From SIG440 sp045120135 (GTDB lineage: Bacteria > Bacillota > Clostridia > Monoglobales > Monoglobaceae), in the NCBI GenBank assembly GCA_045120135.1, contig JBGVEN010000009.1, positions 1 to 64,000 of the forward strand: a stretch of 64,000 bases of DNA. The letters run 5' to 3'. The position numbers were made by a program, and so were the translations under genes. A model generated the notes under the pieces. It made no database searches and was not told the origin of the DNA. It saw only the letters and a list, made by a program, of their open reading frames with translations. Each line of letters starts with the position of its first letter. Within the stretch, counting starts at the first letter, position 1. This document shows positions 43,427-50,778 of this stretch, piece after piece.

Positions 43427-44272
43427 TTAATTTTGCATTCGCACAAGTCCTAATCTCTGCATCTGTCTACGGTGAATGTCGCCGTCTTCAATGGTGTAGA
43501 TTCTAGTTGTGTTGATGCTGCTGTGCCCAAGGATATCAGCAAGACGAACTATGTCTTTTTGCAATGAGTAATAAGTTCTTGCGAACAAATGTCGTAAATT
43601 ATGAGGAAAGACCTTTTCTTTTTCAACTCCTGCGCTCTCGCATAGGCTCTTCATTGCTTTCCATATAGAAAATCGGTCAAGCGGTTTTCCTTTTCTCGTT
43701 ACGAATACACTGCCTGATGTCAGCCTTTGCTCCCTGATATATTTCTTCAAGATATTGCAAAGTTCTTTAGTTAGTAATATCGTTCTGATTTTACCTTTCA
43801 ACCTAACCTGCGCCCGTCCCGACATTACCGCATCTACTGTTACAAATCGCAACTCACTCACACGGATTCCTGTTGAGCATATCGTCTGCATCACAAGATA
43901 TAACCTTTCGTTCTTTTTCTCTTGTGCCGCTTTCAATAGTCGGTCATATTCCTCTTTGGTTAACTCTTTGTCTTTCTGGCAGAATATTTGCTTTTGCACC
44001 TTGAGATTTTTTACCTTTAAATCATATCTTTCGTTGAATTCAAAGAACCCATTAAGCGATGCCAAAACAGAATTTACAGTTGTTGGTGCATAGGTTTCCA
44101 TAAGCCGTTGCTTATAATGAAGGACTGCAGTTTTATTTAATTCACCGCAGTCCAACCACCTTGAGAATGCACTGATATCACGGATATACTTCTCAACCGT
44201 GACCTCACTCTTCTCCTCGCTGATTAAATATTCCTTATAAAGTTCAATTTGTGTTTGTGTTACTGTTTGCAT
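43427..44272 (-). CDS. Tyrosine recombinase, candidate DNA invertase
   Basis: 281 residues from ATG 44272 (AAAGGAG upstream; TTG 44281 also open). It has an N-terminal SAM-like core-binding domain (residues ~5-95) and a catalytic domain with R in STGIRVSELRF, HxxR in FPHNLRHLFAR, H in LGHSSINTT and Tyr in RIYTIEDGD. It is short and XerC/D-like, unlike the longer element integrase at 58692. It lies 4 bp from one of two 20-bp inverted repeats that bracket a promoter, so I infer that it inverts that segment. It could alternatively be an ordinary Xer-type integrase left from an element. Confidence 0.85.
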   Translation of the reverse strand: MQTVTQTQIELYKEYLISEEKSEVTVEKYIRDISAFSRWLDCGELNKTAVLHYKQRLMETYAPTTVNSVLASLNGFFEFNERYDLKVKNLKVQKQIFCQKDKELTKEEYDRLLKAAQEKKNERLYLVMQTICSTGIRVSELRFVTVDAVMSGRAQVRLKGKIRTILLTKELCNILKKYIREQRLTSGSVFVTRKGKPLDRFSIWKAMKSLCESAGVEKEKVFPHNLRHLFARTYYSLQKDIVRLADILGHSSINTTRIYTIEDGDIHRRQMQRLGLVRMQN

Positions 44273-44364
44273 AACTGACAACTCCTTTCAACTTTATTAT
44301 ACACCTCTGTGTGTCCTTAATACATTTTGAAAGTCATTGTCAATGTTTCAAGTTCTAAGGCATA

Positions 44365-44586
44365 TTAAAAGACGATTGTAATTCCGTCATCAGAAATACA
44401 ATCGCCTTCATCATGCATTTTCTTTACTACAAGTAGCGCATGCTTAACATAAATCATATTAAGTTGTTCTCGTATTGTCTTGGCATCAGCCTTTTGCTCT
44501 ACCAATCTGAATACTTCCATAAATACATCGCTCTCAATGTTGTACTTCTCGCCACACATAATATCTTCCAATGTGTATTTCGCCAT
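44365..44586 (-). CDS. Small uncharacterised protein
   Basis: 73 residues from ATG 44586 (MAKYTLEDIMCGEKYN...), preceded by an excellent GGAGGTGACACGG site; the longer frame to 44634 is unlikely. The body reads VFRLVEQKADAKTIREQLNMIYVKHALLVVKKMHDEGDCISDDGITIVF. It is mostly helical and soluble. No known domain. Between the recombinase and the retron-linked gene on the same strand. Confidence 0.6.
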   Translation of the reverse strand: MAKYTLEDIMCGEKYNIESDVFMEVFRLVEQKADAKTIREQLNMIYVKHALLVVKKMHDEGDCISDDGITIVF

Positions 44587-44650
44587 CCGTGTCACCTCCT
44601 TTGGTAACACAAACAGTACCACACAAAGAGGCATAAGTCAACGAAGGAAT

Positions 44651-45214
44651 TTACAAAATGTCAATGTTATTTTCTACAATTTCATCTAAATGTTCAATTA
44701 TAAATCTTTGGGCATCTTCGTTATACAAATTAACACAGTACTTTCTCCCACATTCACTTGTTCTTTCTTCGTGCGAAATACCAATAGAGGCAGATTTTTC
44801 CGTGGTAATTTTAAATTTCCTACCATCGTCATGTTCAATTTCTTCTAAATATCCCTTTCTTTCTAACCAAGAGGTTACTTGAACAGCCTTAAGCTTTTTC
44901 ATGACTCTATCGTCCACTTTTTCATTTATATTGTATACAAATGCACTTACTGAAATAGGCTCCCTTGAAATAATAATTTGAGATTTATCTTCATCGGATA
45001 GATAAAATGCATATTTTTTTCTTTTATCTATAGCTGTAGGATTAAAATCCAGCTTTAATAACTTGTCAATAATCATTGCTGCGTCATTTAATACTTGCTT
45101 ATTAAAAGAATTTTTAAGAATTGTATCATCAACTAAATATCCTGTTTTAGGATCTCGCTCATTTGATAAAAGTTCTAAATTCTCTTTTAACATTTTTAAC
45201 TCTTCATATGTCAT
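44651..45214 (-). CDS. Uncharacterised protein cotranscribed with the retron RT
   Basis: 187 residues, starting 9 bp after the RT stop with GAGGTGA as ribosome binding site, so very likely in the same transcript. The first half is helical. The second half has a winged-helix look (VTSWLERKGYLEEIEHDDGRKFKITTE). It ends in SIGISHEERTSECGRKYCVNLYNEDAQRFIIEHLDEIV, a C-terminal pattern I have seen in Firmicutes DNA-binding proteins but cannot name. It could be a fourth retron component or an unrelated passenger. Confidence 0.6.
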   Translation of the reverse strand: MTYEELKMLKENLELLSNERDPKTGYLVDDTILKNSFNKQVLNDAAMIIDKLLKLDFNPTAIDKRKKYAFYLSDEDKSQIIISREPISVSAFVYNINEKVDDRVMKKLKAVQVTSWLERKGYLEEIEHDDGRKFKITTEKSASIGISHEERTSECGRKYCVNLYNEDAQRFIIEHLDEIVENNIDIL

Positions 45215-45223
45215 ATACTCACC

Positions 45224-46246
45224 TCAATAATCCCACTGGATATTTTTAACTATCTCAAACATTTTTTCCGCTTCATCCGGTTCAACCATATTTACAAAAT
45301 AAATTTTACCATACACATGTTCTTTGTAAAAACTCTTATTACAACCAATTCTCTGCAAATGATTTTCTATCCCATATTTCGAACAGAAATACAACTCTTG
45401 GTATAATTCTCTTTTGTATTTTTTACACACTCTTATTTTATCGCCATTAACTAATAATCCTGTAACCTCTTGTCTTTGATGAGGATATAATATGCGTGTT
45501 TTTTTATCATTAACTCTAAAACCTTCATCCTGTATAATTAAATTTACTGCTTTAACAATACTTTTAATATCCTTTTTACCAGAAAGAGTAATGTCATCTG
45601 CGTAGCGTGAATAGTCGGCTTCATATTTCTTGGCTACGGCAGACAATCTGGCGTCCAATTTCAAACAAATTATATTAGAAAGGTATGGGCTAGCAGGAGA
45701 TCCTTGTGGCAAGTATCCATTATACGTGCAAAGTTTCGCAAGCGCAAAAGAAACCTCTCTCGTATATCCAAAATACAAGAACATCCTAAATACTTGCTCA
45801 TATGTTATTGTCGGAAAGAAATCTTTTATATCCATATTGACAATGCAATGCTTGCCCATATGTATTTTTGCATTATCTATAATTGATTTATTTCGACAAA
45901 AACCAGTTGCATATTCTGAAATTCGAATTTTATCAAGAATGTTATCTAATATCCATCGTTGAATATATTTCACTTCTAATGAAGGCATATCAAGTTCCCT
46001 GTATCCGCCACTCTTTTTAGGAATCTTTCCCGTCGTATAAAATCTTTCTTCGGCAAACAGAATTTTTGCAATATCAGAGGGATGGATGCCGATTAGAATT
46101 GAAAGATGATTTATATCAAAAACAACCGGTAACCCGTTATCAATTAAACGAGTTGCATATCTTAAACACTTGGCAACATAATACTCGTCATATCCAGATT
46201 CTAATATTGTTTTTTCTAAATCATTTAAATATTTTTCTTTATTCAT
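45224..46246 (-). CDS. Retron reverse transcriptase
   Basis: 340 residues from ATG 46246, behind AGGTGATTTT; a longer open frame reaches 46372 but runs through the ncRNA. Retron-specific motifs are all present: region X NAKIH (residues 125-129), catalytic YADD (215-218) in SRYADDITLSG, and region Y VTG (261-263) in RQEVTGLLVNG. The palm region contains VNMDIKDFFPTI and LPQGSPASPYLSNI. It copies part of the adjacent ncRNA into branched msDNA. Upstream are two ncRNA units, a winged-helix gene and a phosphoribosyltransferase-like gene; this matches the type III retron architecture as I recall it. Confidence 0.93.
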   Translation of the reverse strand: MNKEKYLNDLEKTILESGYDEYYVAKCLRYATRLIDNGLPVVFDINHLSILIGIHPSDIAKILFAEERFYTTGKIPKKSGGYRELDMPSLEVKYIQRWILDNILDKIRISEYATGFCRNKSIIDNAKIHMGKHCIVNMDIKDFFPTITYEQVFRMFLYFGYTREVSFALAKLCTYNGYLPQGSPASPYLSNIICLKLDARLSAVAKKYEADYSRYADDITLSGKKDIKSIVKAVNLIIQDEGFRVNDKKTRILYPHQRQEVTGLLVNGDKIRVCKKYKRELYQELYFCSKYGIENHLQRIGCNKSFYKEHVYGKIYFVNMVEPDEAEKMFEIVKNIQWDY

Positions 46247-46270
46247 AAAATCACCTATTAAGCAAAACAA

Positions 46271-46468
46271 TGTGCCGATACCTTTACTTTTATTATTACA
46301 CGGCCATTTTCTATGATAAAATAAATGATAATATAGATAATGGCCGTGATAAATGATTGTAATTCCAATCATTTATTACATTGGTTCGTCATTGACGAAC
46401 CCAACGTGTATAATTAAGGAACATCACAACCACGAAAAACAACTTGTTTTTCTGTTTCTATCGGCACA
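46271..46468 (-). ncRNA. Retron msr-msd ncRNA, RT-proximal unit
   Basis: Bounded by a perfect 10-bp a1/a2 pair: TGTGCCGATA (46468-46459) and TATCGGCACA (46280-46271). Going 5' to 3' on the minus strand: an 8-bp stem with AGT loop (GAAAAACA/TGTTTTTC, 46452-46434); a single-stranded stretch ending ATGTTCCTTAATTA; a hairpin GGTTCGTC/GACGAACC (46401-46383); a hairpin ATAAATGATTG/CAATCATTTAT (46376-46349); and a long hairpin CACGGCCATT/AATGGCCGTG (46348-46299). It ends 24 nt before the RT start codon. The boundary between msr and msd is not assigned. Confidence 0.8.
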
Positions 46469-46484
46469 TTTTATGCTTATTTAT

Positions 46485-46694
46485 AATAATAGTCATTAAG
46501 AAATACCTTTTCTGTTATTGAAACACGACAAAACAGTTTGTAGGATAACTGCAAATTGTTTTGTCATAAATGACTGCTATTCACAGTCATTTATGATGAT
46601 AAAAGTACTTTGTAGTTTTATCATCGTAAATTAAGAAACATTGTTGCTACGAACAGCAACTTGCTGTTCTATTTCTATTTCTATAATAACTATT
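46485..46694 (-). ncRNA. Second, paralogous msr-msd-like ncRNA, distal unit
   Basis: Same order of parts as the proximal unit. a1/a2-like ends are AATAGTTATT (46694-46685) with AATGACTATT (46494-46485), one G-U, extended by AGAAAT/ATTTCT. There is an 8-bp stem with AGT loop (GAACAGCA/TGCTGTTC, 46669-46651) and a stretch ending ATGTTTCTTAATTT. Three hairpins follow: GATGATAAAA/TTTTATCATC (46625-46595), ATAAATGACTG/CAGTCATTTAT (46594-46566), and GACAAAACA/TGTTTTGTC with inner TTTG/CAAA (46565-46527). It begins at the stop codon of the winged-helix gene. Shared stems show compensatory changes relative to the other unit. Confidence 0.7.
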
Positions 46695-46696
46695 TA

Positions 46697-47026
46697 TTAT
46701 CCATCATATTTTTTTGCAAAATCCTTAGGGACATATGGCTCTTCGATATTGACAGCATCTTCAGGCCTAATATGAATTAATTTAAAATCATCATCTAAAA
46801 GGCTTAAATTCTCCATTTCGTTAGCAATCAAGAAAGTTATTCCTTTTGGGGTTATGCGTATTAATTCATCTATATAAGCAACATATCCCATTGATATTAA
46901 CTCATCAATTAATTTATCAATTTGTGTGTGAGTATATCCCAATATTCCAGAAAGCTCGCTTAAAATATATTCATCATTCTTTTCTTTAAAATATGTTAGC
47001 GCTAATATCAAACCATACTCAGACAT
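46697..47026 (-). CDS. Winged-helix accessory protein of the retron
   Basis: 109 residues. Helix-turn-helix with wing in DEYILSELSGILGYTHTQIDKLIDELISMGYVAYIDELIRITPKGITFL (residues ~17-66), and an acidic tail. It lies 2 bp after the phosphoribosyltransferase-like gene and directly before the first ncRNA unit. Winged-helix proteins accompany PRTase effectors in type III retrons as I recall. A role in binding the msDNA or the effector is inference. Confidence 0.75.
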   Translation of the reverse strand: MSEYGLILALTYFKEKNDEYILSELSGILGYTHTQIDKLIDELISMGYVAYIDELIRITPKGITFLIANEMENLSLLDDDFKLIHIRPEDAVNIEEPYVPKDFAKKYDG

Positions 47027-47028
47027 AA

Positions 47029-47928
47029 TTAATCACCTTTAATTTTCGAATTATAATTCATTTTATTTCGCCTCATACGCTCTTTTTTAAGTTGTAACCA
47101 CCGTGGAACATAATTATCATTACGTGGAAATATTGAATTGTATGTATCAGTATCATATCTAATAAATCCTAGTGTATTATTAGGGGTATTATTATAAAAA
47201 GCAATAAGGGCCTGCGATTTTTTGAATCCCATTACTTCATCTTCTGGAATTTTAAATTCTAATGACATTTCCTTAATTTCTCGTTTGGCATCAGAATCAT
47301 TACTAAACAAACGTCTTTCGAAAGCTTTTTCTTGTTTTAATGCTGACAACAATATTATATTCAAACCATTTGTTTCTGAATATTCCTCTATTGCCTTAAC
47401 CGCCTTATACATGATGTTTATCGTAATAAAATAAATGTTTTTTTCCTTGTATATGCTGGGATTCTTTTTTATTTCATCCAAAAAAGTTTTTCCGCTTCCA
47501 CTAAAATCATCAATGAAAACAACATTTTCAATATATTTAAAATCCTCTGGTTCTAAATCTTCTATATCTGTAATGCATATGTTTGAGTTAATGCAATTTA
47601 GTGATTTATATTCTGTCCAATAGTCGTTAGAACTATTGCTTTTTCCATATTTGGATTTAATAAATACATAAATCGTATTTTCGTCTGTTATATTTCCTTT
47701 TTGGAGCAATTGAGAATGTAAATTTTTTAACCAATAATTGGTGGTTCTATGAGAGTAATACTCCAAATTCTGGATAAGTGTTAACACGGTCTCACGATTA
47801 TTTTCAGGAATCTGTTTAATCCATTCCTCAAACTTATCATCAAAAGAAATCAAACGTGTATCAAGTTTTGAGCCATTGCACCATTTATCCAAACAAGCTT
47901 GCTTTATATCTTTAATCTTTTGTGACAT
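47029..47928 (-). CDS. Phosphoribosyltransferase-like retron effector
   Basis: 299 residues. The type I PRTase PRPP loop is recognisable as NVVFIDDFSGSGKTFLDEI (residues ~135-153: two acidic residues then the S-G-S-G-K-T loop). A preceding IYVFIKSKYGKSNSSNDYW strand-loop and later IYFITINIMYKAVKAIEEY and IILLSALKQEKAF strands complete a Rossmann-like core. The C-terminal part (MGFKKSQALIAFYNNTPNNTLGFIRYD) fits PRTase-like defence effectors. As first gene of the retron operon it is presumably the toxic effector held in check by the RT-msDNA complex (inference from other retrons). Confidence 0.8.
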   Translation of the reverse strand: MSQKIKDIKQACLDKWCNGSKLDTRLISFDDKFEEWIKQIPENNRETVLTLIQNLEYYSHRTTNYWLKNLHSQLLQKGNITDENTIYVFIKSKYGKSNSSNDYWTEYKSLNCINSNICITDIEDLEPEDFKYIENVVFIDDFSGSGKTFLDEIKKNPSIYKEKNIYFITINIMYKAVKAIEEYSETNGLNIILLSALKQEKAFERRLFSNDSDAKREIKEMSLEFKIPEDEVMGFKKSQALIAFYNNTPNNTLGFIRYDTDTYNSIFPRNDNYVPRWLQLKKERMRRNKMNYNSKIKGD

Positions 47929-47948
47929 ATTATCATCCCTTAGTACTT

Positions 47949-48524
47949 TTACTTTAAGTTCAATCCATCACTAAATGCCTTGCCAACAATCTCACCAAGT
48001 TTATGATAATTATGCTGCACCGGATCATATGTAATAGGACTGAATTTATTCAAATCAATCTTGCCGTTTTCATCAAGAATTCTTTTGTCTGCACAAACGT
48101 TAACAATCTCACCTACAAGTCTGCAGGTTTCTTCGTCATAGCTGATGAGTTTACATTCAAGTGCCATAGGCAGTTCATCAAAAAACGGAGCATTTACAAA
48201 CTCACTTTTGGAAACATGCCATCCCGCTTTTTCAATTTTGCCAGGTTCTTTATTTCCTGAAACAATACCAACATAGTCGCAAGCTACAACATTCTCCGAA
48301 TCTGCAATACTTACAGTAAATGCACCAGTCTTAACCACATTCTTTGCAGTTTTATGCCCGTCATCTACACAAATTGAAATCTGTGTTTCCTCACTGATGC
48401 CACCCCATGCTGCATTCATTGCGTTTGCCTTTCCGTTCTCATCATATGTGCCGATAATCAGCACCGGCATCGGATATAAAATAGCCTTTGCTCCAAAATT
48501 CTTTCTCATAACTTTTCGCTCCAT
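47949..48524 (-). CDS. Flavin reductase-like / flavoredoxin family protein
   Basis: 191 residues. The flavin-binding split-barrel pattern is visible: PMPVLIIGTYDENGKANAMNAAWGGISEETQISICVDDGHKTAKNVVKTGAFTVSIAD, then CDYVGIVSGNKEPGKIEKAGW. It binds FMN and likely transfers electrons. Its start overlaps the ArsC-like gene by 19 bp. Last gene of a three-gene unit with an iron alcohol dehydrogenase, ending only 20 bp before the retron operon on the same strand. Confidence 0.85.
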   Translation of the reverse strand: MERKVMRKNFGAKAILYPMPVLIIGTYDENGKANAMNAAWGGISEETQISICVDDGHKTAKNVVKTGAFTVSIADSENVVACDYVGIVSGNKEPGKIEKAGWHVSKSEFVNAPFFDELPMALECKLISYDEETCRLVGEIVNVCADKRILDENGKIDLNKFSPITYDPVQHNYHKLGEIVGKAFSDGLNLK

Positions 48525-48862
48525 TCACTTTCCTTGAATCCAACCAAAACAAAATCTTTACCTATCACAAGCGGGCGTTTTACAAGCATTCCATCTGTAG
48601 CGAGTAACTTTAACTGTTCTTCTTCAGGCATTGTGGGAAGCTTGTCCTTAAGTTCCATTGACCTATACAAAAGCCCGGATATATTAAAGAATTTTTTCAA
48701 AGGAAGTCCACTTATTTTATACCAAGCAGTCAATTCTTCAAGAGTTGGATTATCTTCTTTTATATCACGGATTTTGTATTCTATTTTGTTGCCATCAAGC
48801 CATTTCTTTGCCTTTTGACAAGTCGTACATTTAGGGTAACAAATAAATTCAATCATAGCCAC
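48506..48862 (-). CDS. ArsC/Spx-family thioredoxin-fold protein
   Basis: 118 residues. FICYPKCTTCQKAKKWLDGNKIEYKIRDIKEDNPTLEEL has the CxxC redox motif of the ArsC/Spx family, and later LVKRPLVIGKDFVLVGFKESEW carries the conserved RP. It is either an arsenate-reductase-like enzyme or an Spx-like regulator. The absence of ars genes nearby argues against a dedicated arsenic role. It overlaps the flavin reductase gene. Confidence 0.85.
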   Translation of the reverse strand: MAMIEFICYPKCTTCQKAKKWLDGNKIEYKIRDIKEDNPTLEELTAWYKISGLPLKKFFNISGLLYRSMELKDKLPTMPEEEQLKLLATDGMLVKRPLVIGKDFVLVGFKESEWSEKL

Positions 48863-48875
48863 TCTCCTTGAATTT

Positions 48876-50039
48876 TTAAAAACATTCTTTCAGCACATTC
48901 AGAATATCTGCATGTGTCATATATTTATATCCGCCACCCTCATATGAAGTTTCAGCAATTTTAGGCACCATATCTTCCGTTGCACCAAGTTCACGAAGAG
49001 TCAGCGGAATACCAAGCTCTTTTGCAAATTTTTCAAGGCAATCGATACCCTCAAGTGCAATTTCGTCTTTGGTTTTGCCATCTATATTTACATTCCACAC
49101 ATTTTCGGCAAAGCGGACAAATTTATCAATTCCATCTTTATAGATGTATCTGTAATACGGCATTGAAATCACCGCAAGTCCAAGACCGTGCGGGCAGTCG
49201 GTGTATGCACCAACCTGATGCTCTATATTATGAACTTCCCAATCCTGCGTTTTTGAAAGTCCGGTAACAGTATTAAGTCCAAGTGTTGCACACCACATAA
49301 TATTACTGCGTGCTTCGTAATCTTTGGGATTTTTCACAGCAGTTCTGCTACTATTAATAAGCGATTTCATAACCGCCTCAATCACATAGTCGGTCGTGTT
49401 ATCGTCATCACCTGAAAAGTACTGTTCCATAAGATGCGACATAACATCAAACACACCGCTTACCATTTGTTTCTGCGGTACTGTGTAGGTAAATTCGGGG
49501 TTTAAGATCGAAAATTTAGGGTACACATCAGGACCATACACTCTGCCTGTTTTTATAGTTACTTCTTCGTTGGTGATAACCGAGCCACCGTTCATTTCGG
49601 ATGCTGTGCCCGTCATTGTGAGAATCGTGCCGACAGGAACAATTTCGTTGTCGACTTCTTCAAAATCTATCCAGTATCTTTGCCACGGATCGCCTTTTGC
49701 ATAAGCAGAAACAGAGATTGCCTTTGCACAGTCGATAACCGACCCTCCGCCAACTGCCAAAATTAAATCAACCTTATTTTCACGAACAAGTCTTGCACCC
49801 TCGAGCACCTGACTATATGCAGGGTTAGGTTTAATTCCCGAAAGCTCTGTTATGTTTTTATCACAAGCCTTTAATGTCTTAACAACCTCGTCATAGAGAC
49901 CGATTTTCTTGATTGAGTTTTTGCCGTATAAAAGCAGAATGTTCTCGCTGTAGTTTGCAAGCTCTACGGAAAGATTGTGCATAGCATCCTTACCGAAATA
50001 AATTTTTGTAGGGTTATAATAGGTAAAATCGTGTAACAT
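48876..50039 (-). CDS. Iron-containing alcohol dehydrogenase (butanol-dehydrogenase-like)
   Basis: 387 residues, family length. NAD(P)-binding AVGGGSVIDCAKAISVSAY, TMTGTASEMNGGSVITNEE, and the metal-ligand histidines in FDVMSHLMEQYFSG and VHNIEHQVGAYTDCPHGLGLAVI. Such enzymes reduce aldehydes to alcohols (or the reverse), NADPH-dependent. First gene of the unit with the ArsC/Spx-like and flavin reductase genes, which suggests a redox-balancing operon. Confidence 0.93.
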   Translation of the reverse strand: MLHDFTYYNPTKIYFGKDAMHNLSVELANYSENILLLYGKNSIKKIGLYDEVVKTLKACDKNITELSGIKPNPAYSQVLEGARLVRENKVDLILAVGGGSVIDCAKAISVSAYAKGDPWQRYWIDFEEVDNEIVPVGTILTMTGTASEMNGGSVITNEEVTIKTGRVYGPDVYPKFSILNPEFTYTVPQKQMVSGVFDVMSHLMEQYFSGDDDNTTDYVIEAVMKSLINSSRTAVKNPKDYEARSNIMWCATLGLNTVTGLSKTQDWEVHNIEHQVGAYTDCPHGLGLAVISMPYYRYIYKDGIDKFVRFAENVWNVNIDGKTKDEIALEGIDCLEKFAKELGIPLTLRELGATEDMVPKIAETSYEGGGYKYMTHADILNVLKECF

Positions 50040-50187
50040 TTTATTCCTCCTCGCCTTCTGCTTTTTAGTCTTGTTGTTTTCCCTTAACTTATCGTTATTT
50101 TATTATCAATATTTTTCGCTTTTCATCGGAGTAATTTTATTTGCGGAAGCTTTAGTGTTCAAATTGAACTCACAAATATAATTATCA

Positions 50188-50778
50188 CTATAAAATGTCA
50201 TACTGAAATTCAGCGGCAAGCTCGTTACTTAATTCTGACAAGGATCTCATCACACCTAAATTGCTATAATCAAAACTCTGCGTTAGACTATCCCATTGCA
50301 TGAACCCAAGACAATGTTGCTTGTTTTCGTTGTTAACTATAGTCTTTATATGAGAAAGATGTTCTTCAGTTGAAAGTATTTGTGATAACCGTGAACTTGC
50401 TCCGTTATTTATGTTAACCAACAACCCATATTTTGCTCCGGACACAAGACAATATCCAATAAGTTGTGACCACTCTTTTAATCCGGCACTTGGCATAAGT
50501 TTAACCTCAAGAATAAGTAACTCGAATTTTACACCATCAGTAATTAAAGCAAATATATCAAGATTTAAAGGTGGAACCCTCTGAGCAAAAGATCTTGCGC
50601 AAGCACATTTATCCGGATTTTCTTCAAGTATACGTTGGAGATTTGTTTTTAATTCACCAATTCCCCAAAAGACATCTAGTTCACGATTTCTCCTAGCTCT
50701 AAAATTGCTTTTTAATTGTGCTTCTATAAATGTTTGAATTTCAGGATAGTAGGAAACTTCATTGCGACCGTTAGGCAT
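50188..50778 (-). CDS. PD-(D/E)xK-type nuclease-like protein of a methylase module
   Basis: 196 residues. A nuclease core is suggested by PLNLDIFALITDGVKFELLILEVKL (D about residue 74, E-x-K about 95), followed by WSQLIGYCLVSGAKYGLLVNI. The rest is not recognised. It overlaps the LAGLIDADG-like gene by 8 bp and follows a cytosine methyltransferase, so it may supply the cleavage activity of a restriction system. Confidence 0.65.
   Translation of the reverse strand: MPNGRNEVSYYPEIQTFIEAQLKSNFRARRNRELDVFWGIGELKTNLQRILEENPDKCACARSFAQRVPPLNLDIFALITDGVKFELLILEVKLMPSAGLKEWSQLIGYCLVSGAKYGLLVNINNGASSRLSQILSTEEHLSHIKTIVNNENKQHCLGFMQWDSLTQSFDYSNLGVMRSLSELSNELAAEFQYDIL

Noticed and set aside
45224..46246. 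RT as group II intron maturase or diversity-generating retroelement RT
   Set aside because: No intron domain V/VI structure, no template/variable repeat pair or target gene seen, and retron-specific region X and Y motifs are present.
46271..46694. Possible CRISPR or generic REP hairpin array
   Set aside because: The hairpins are not identical repeats with spacers. Their order, a1/a2 ends, position upstream of an RT with NAxxH and VTG motifs, and covariation fit retron ncRNA.
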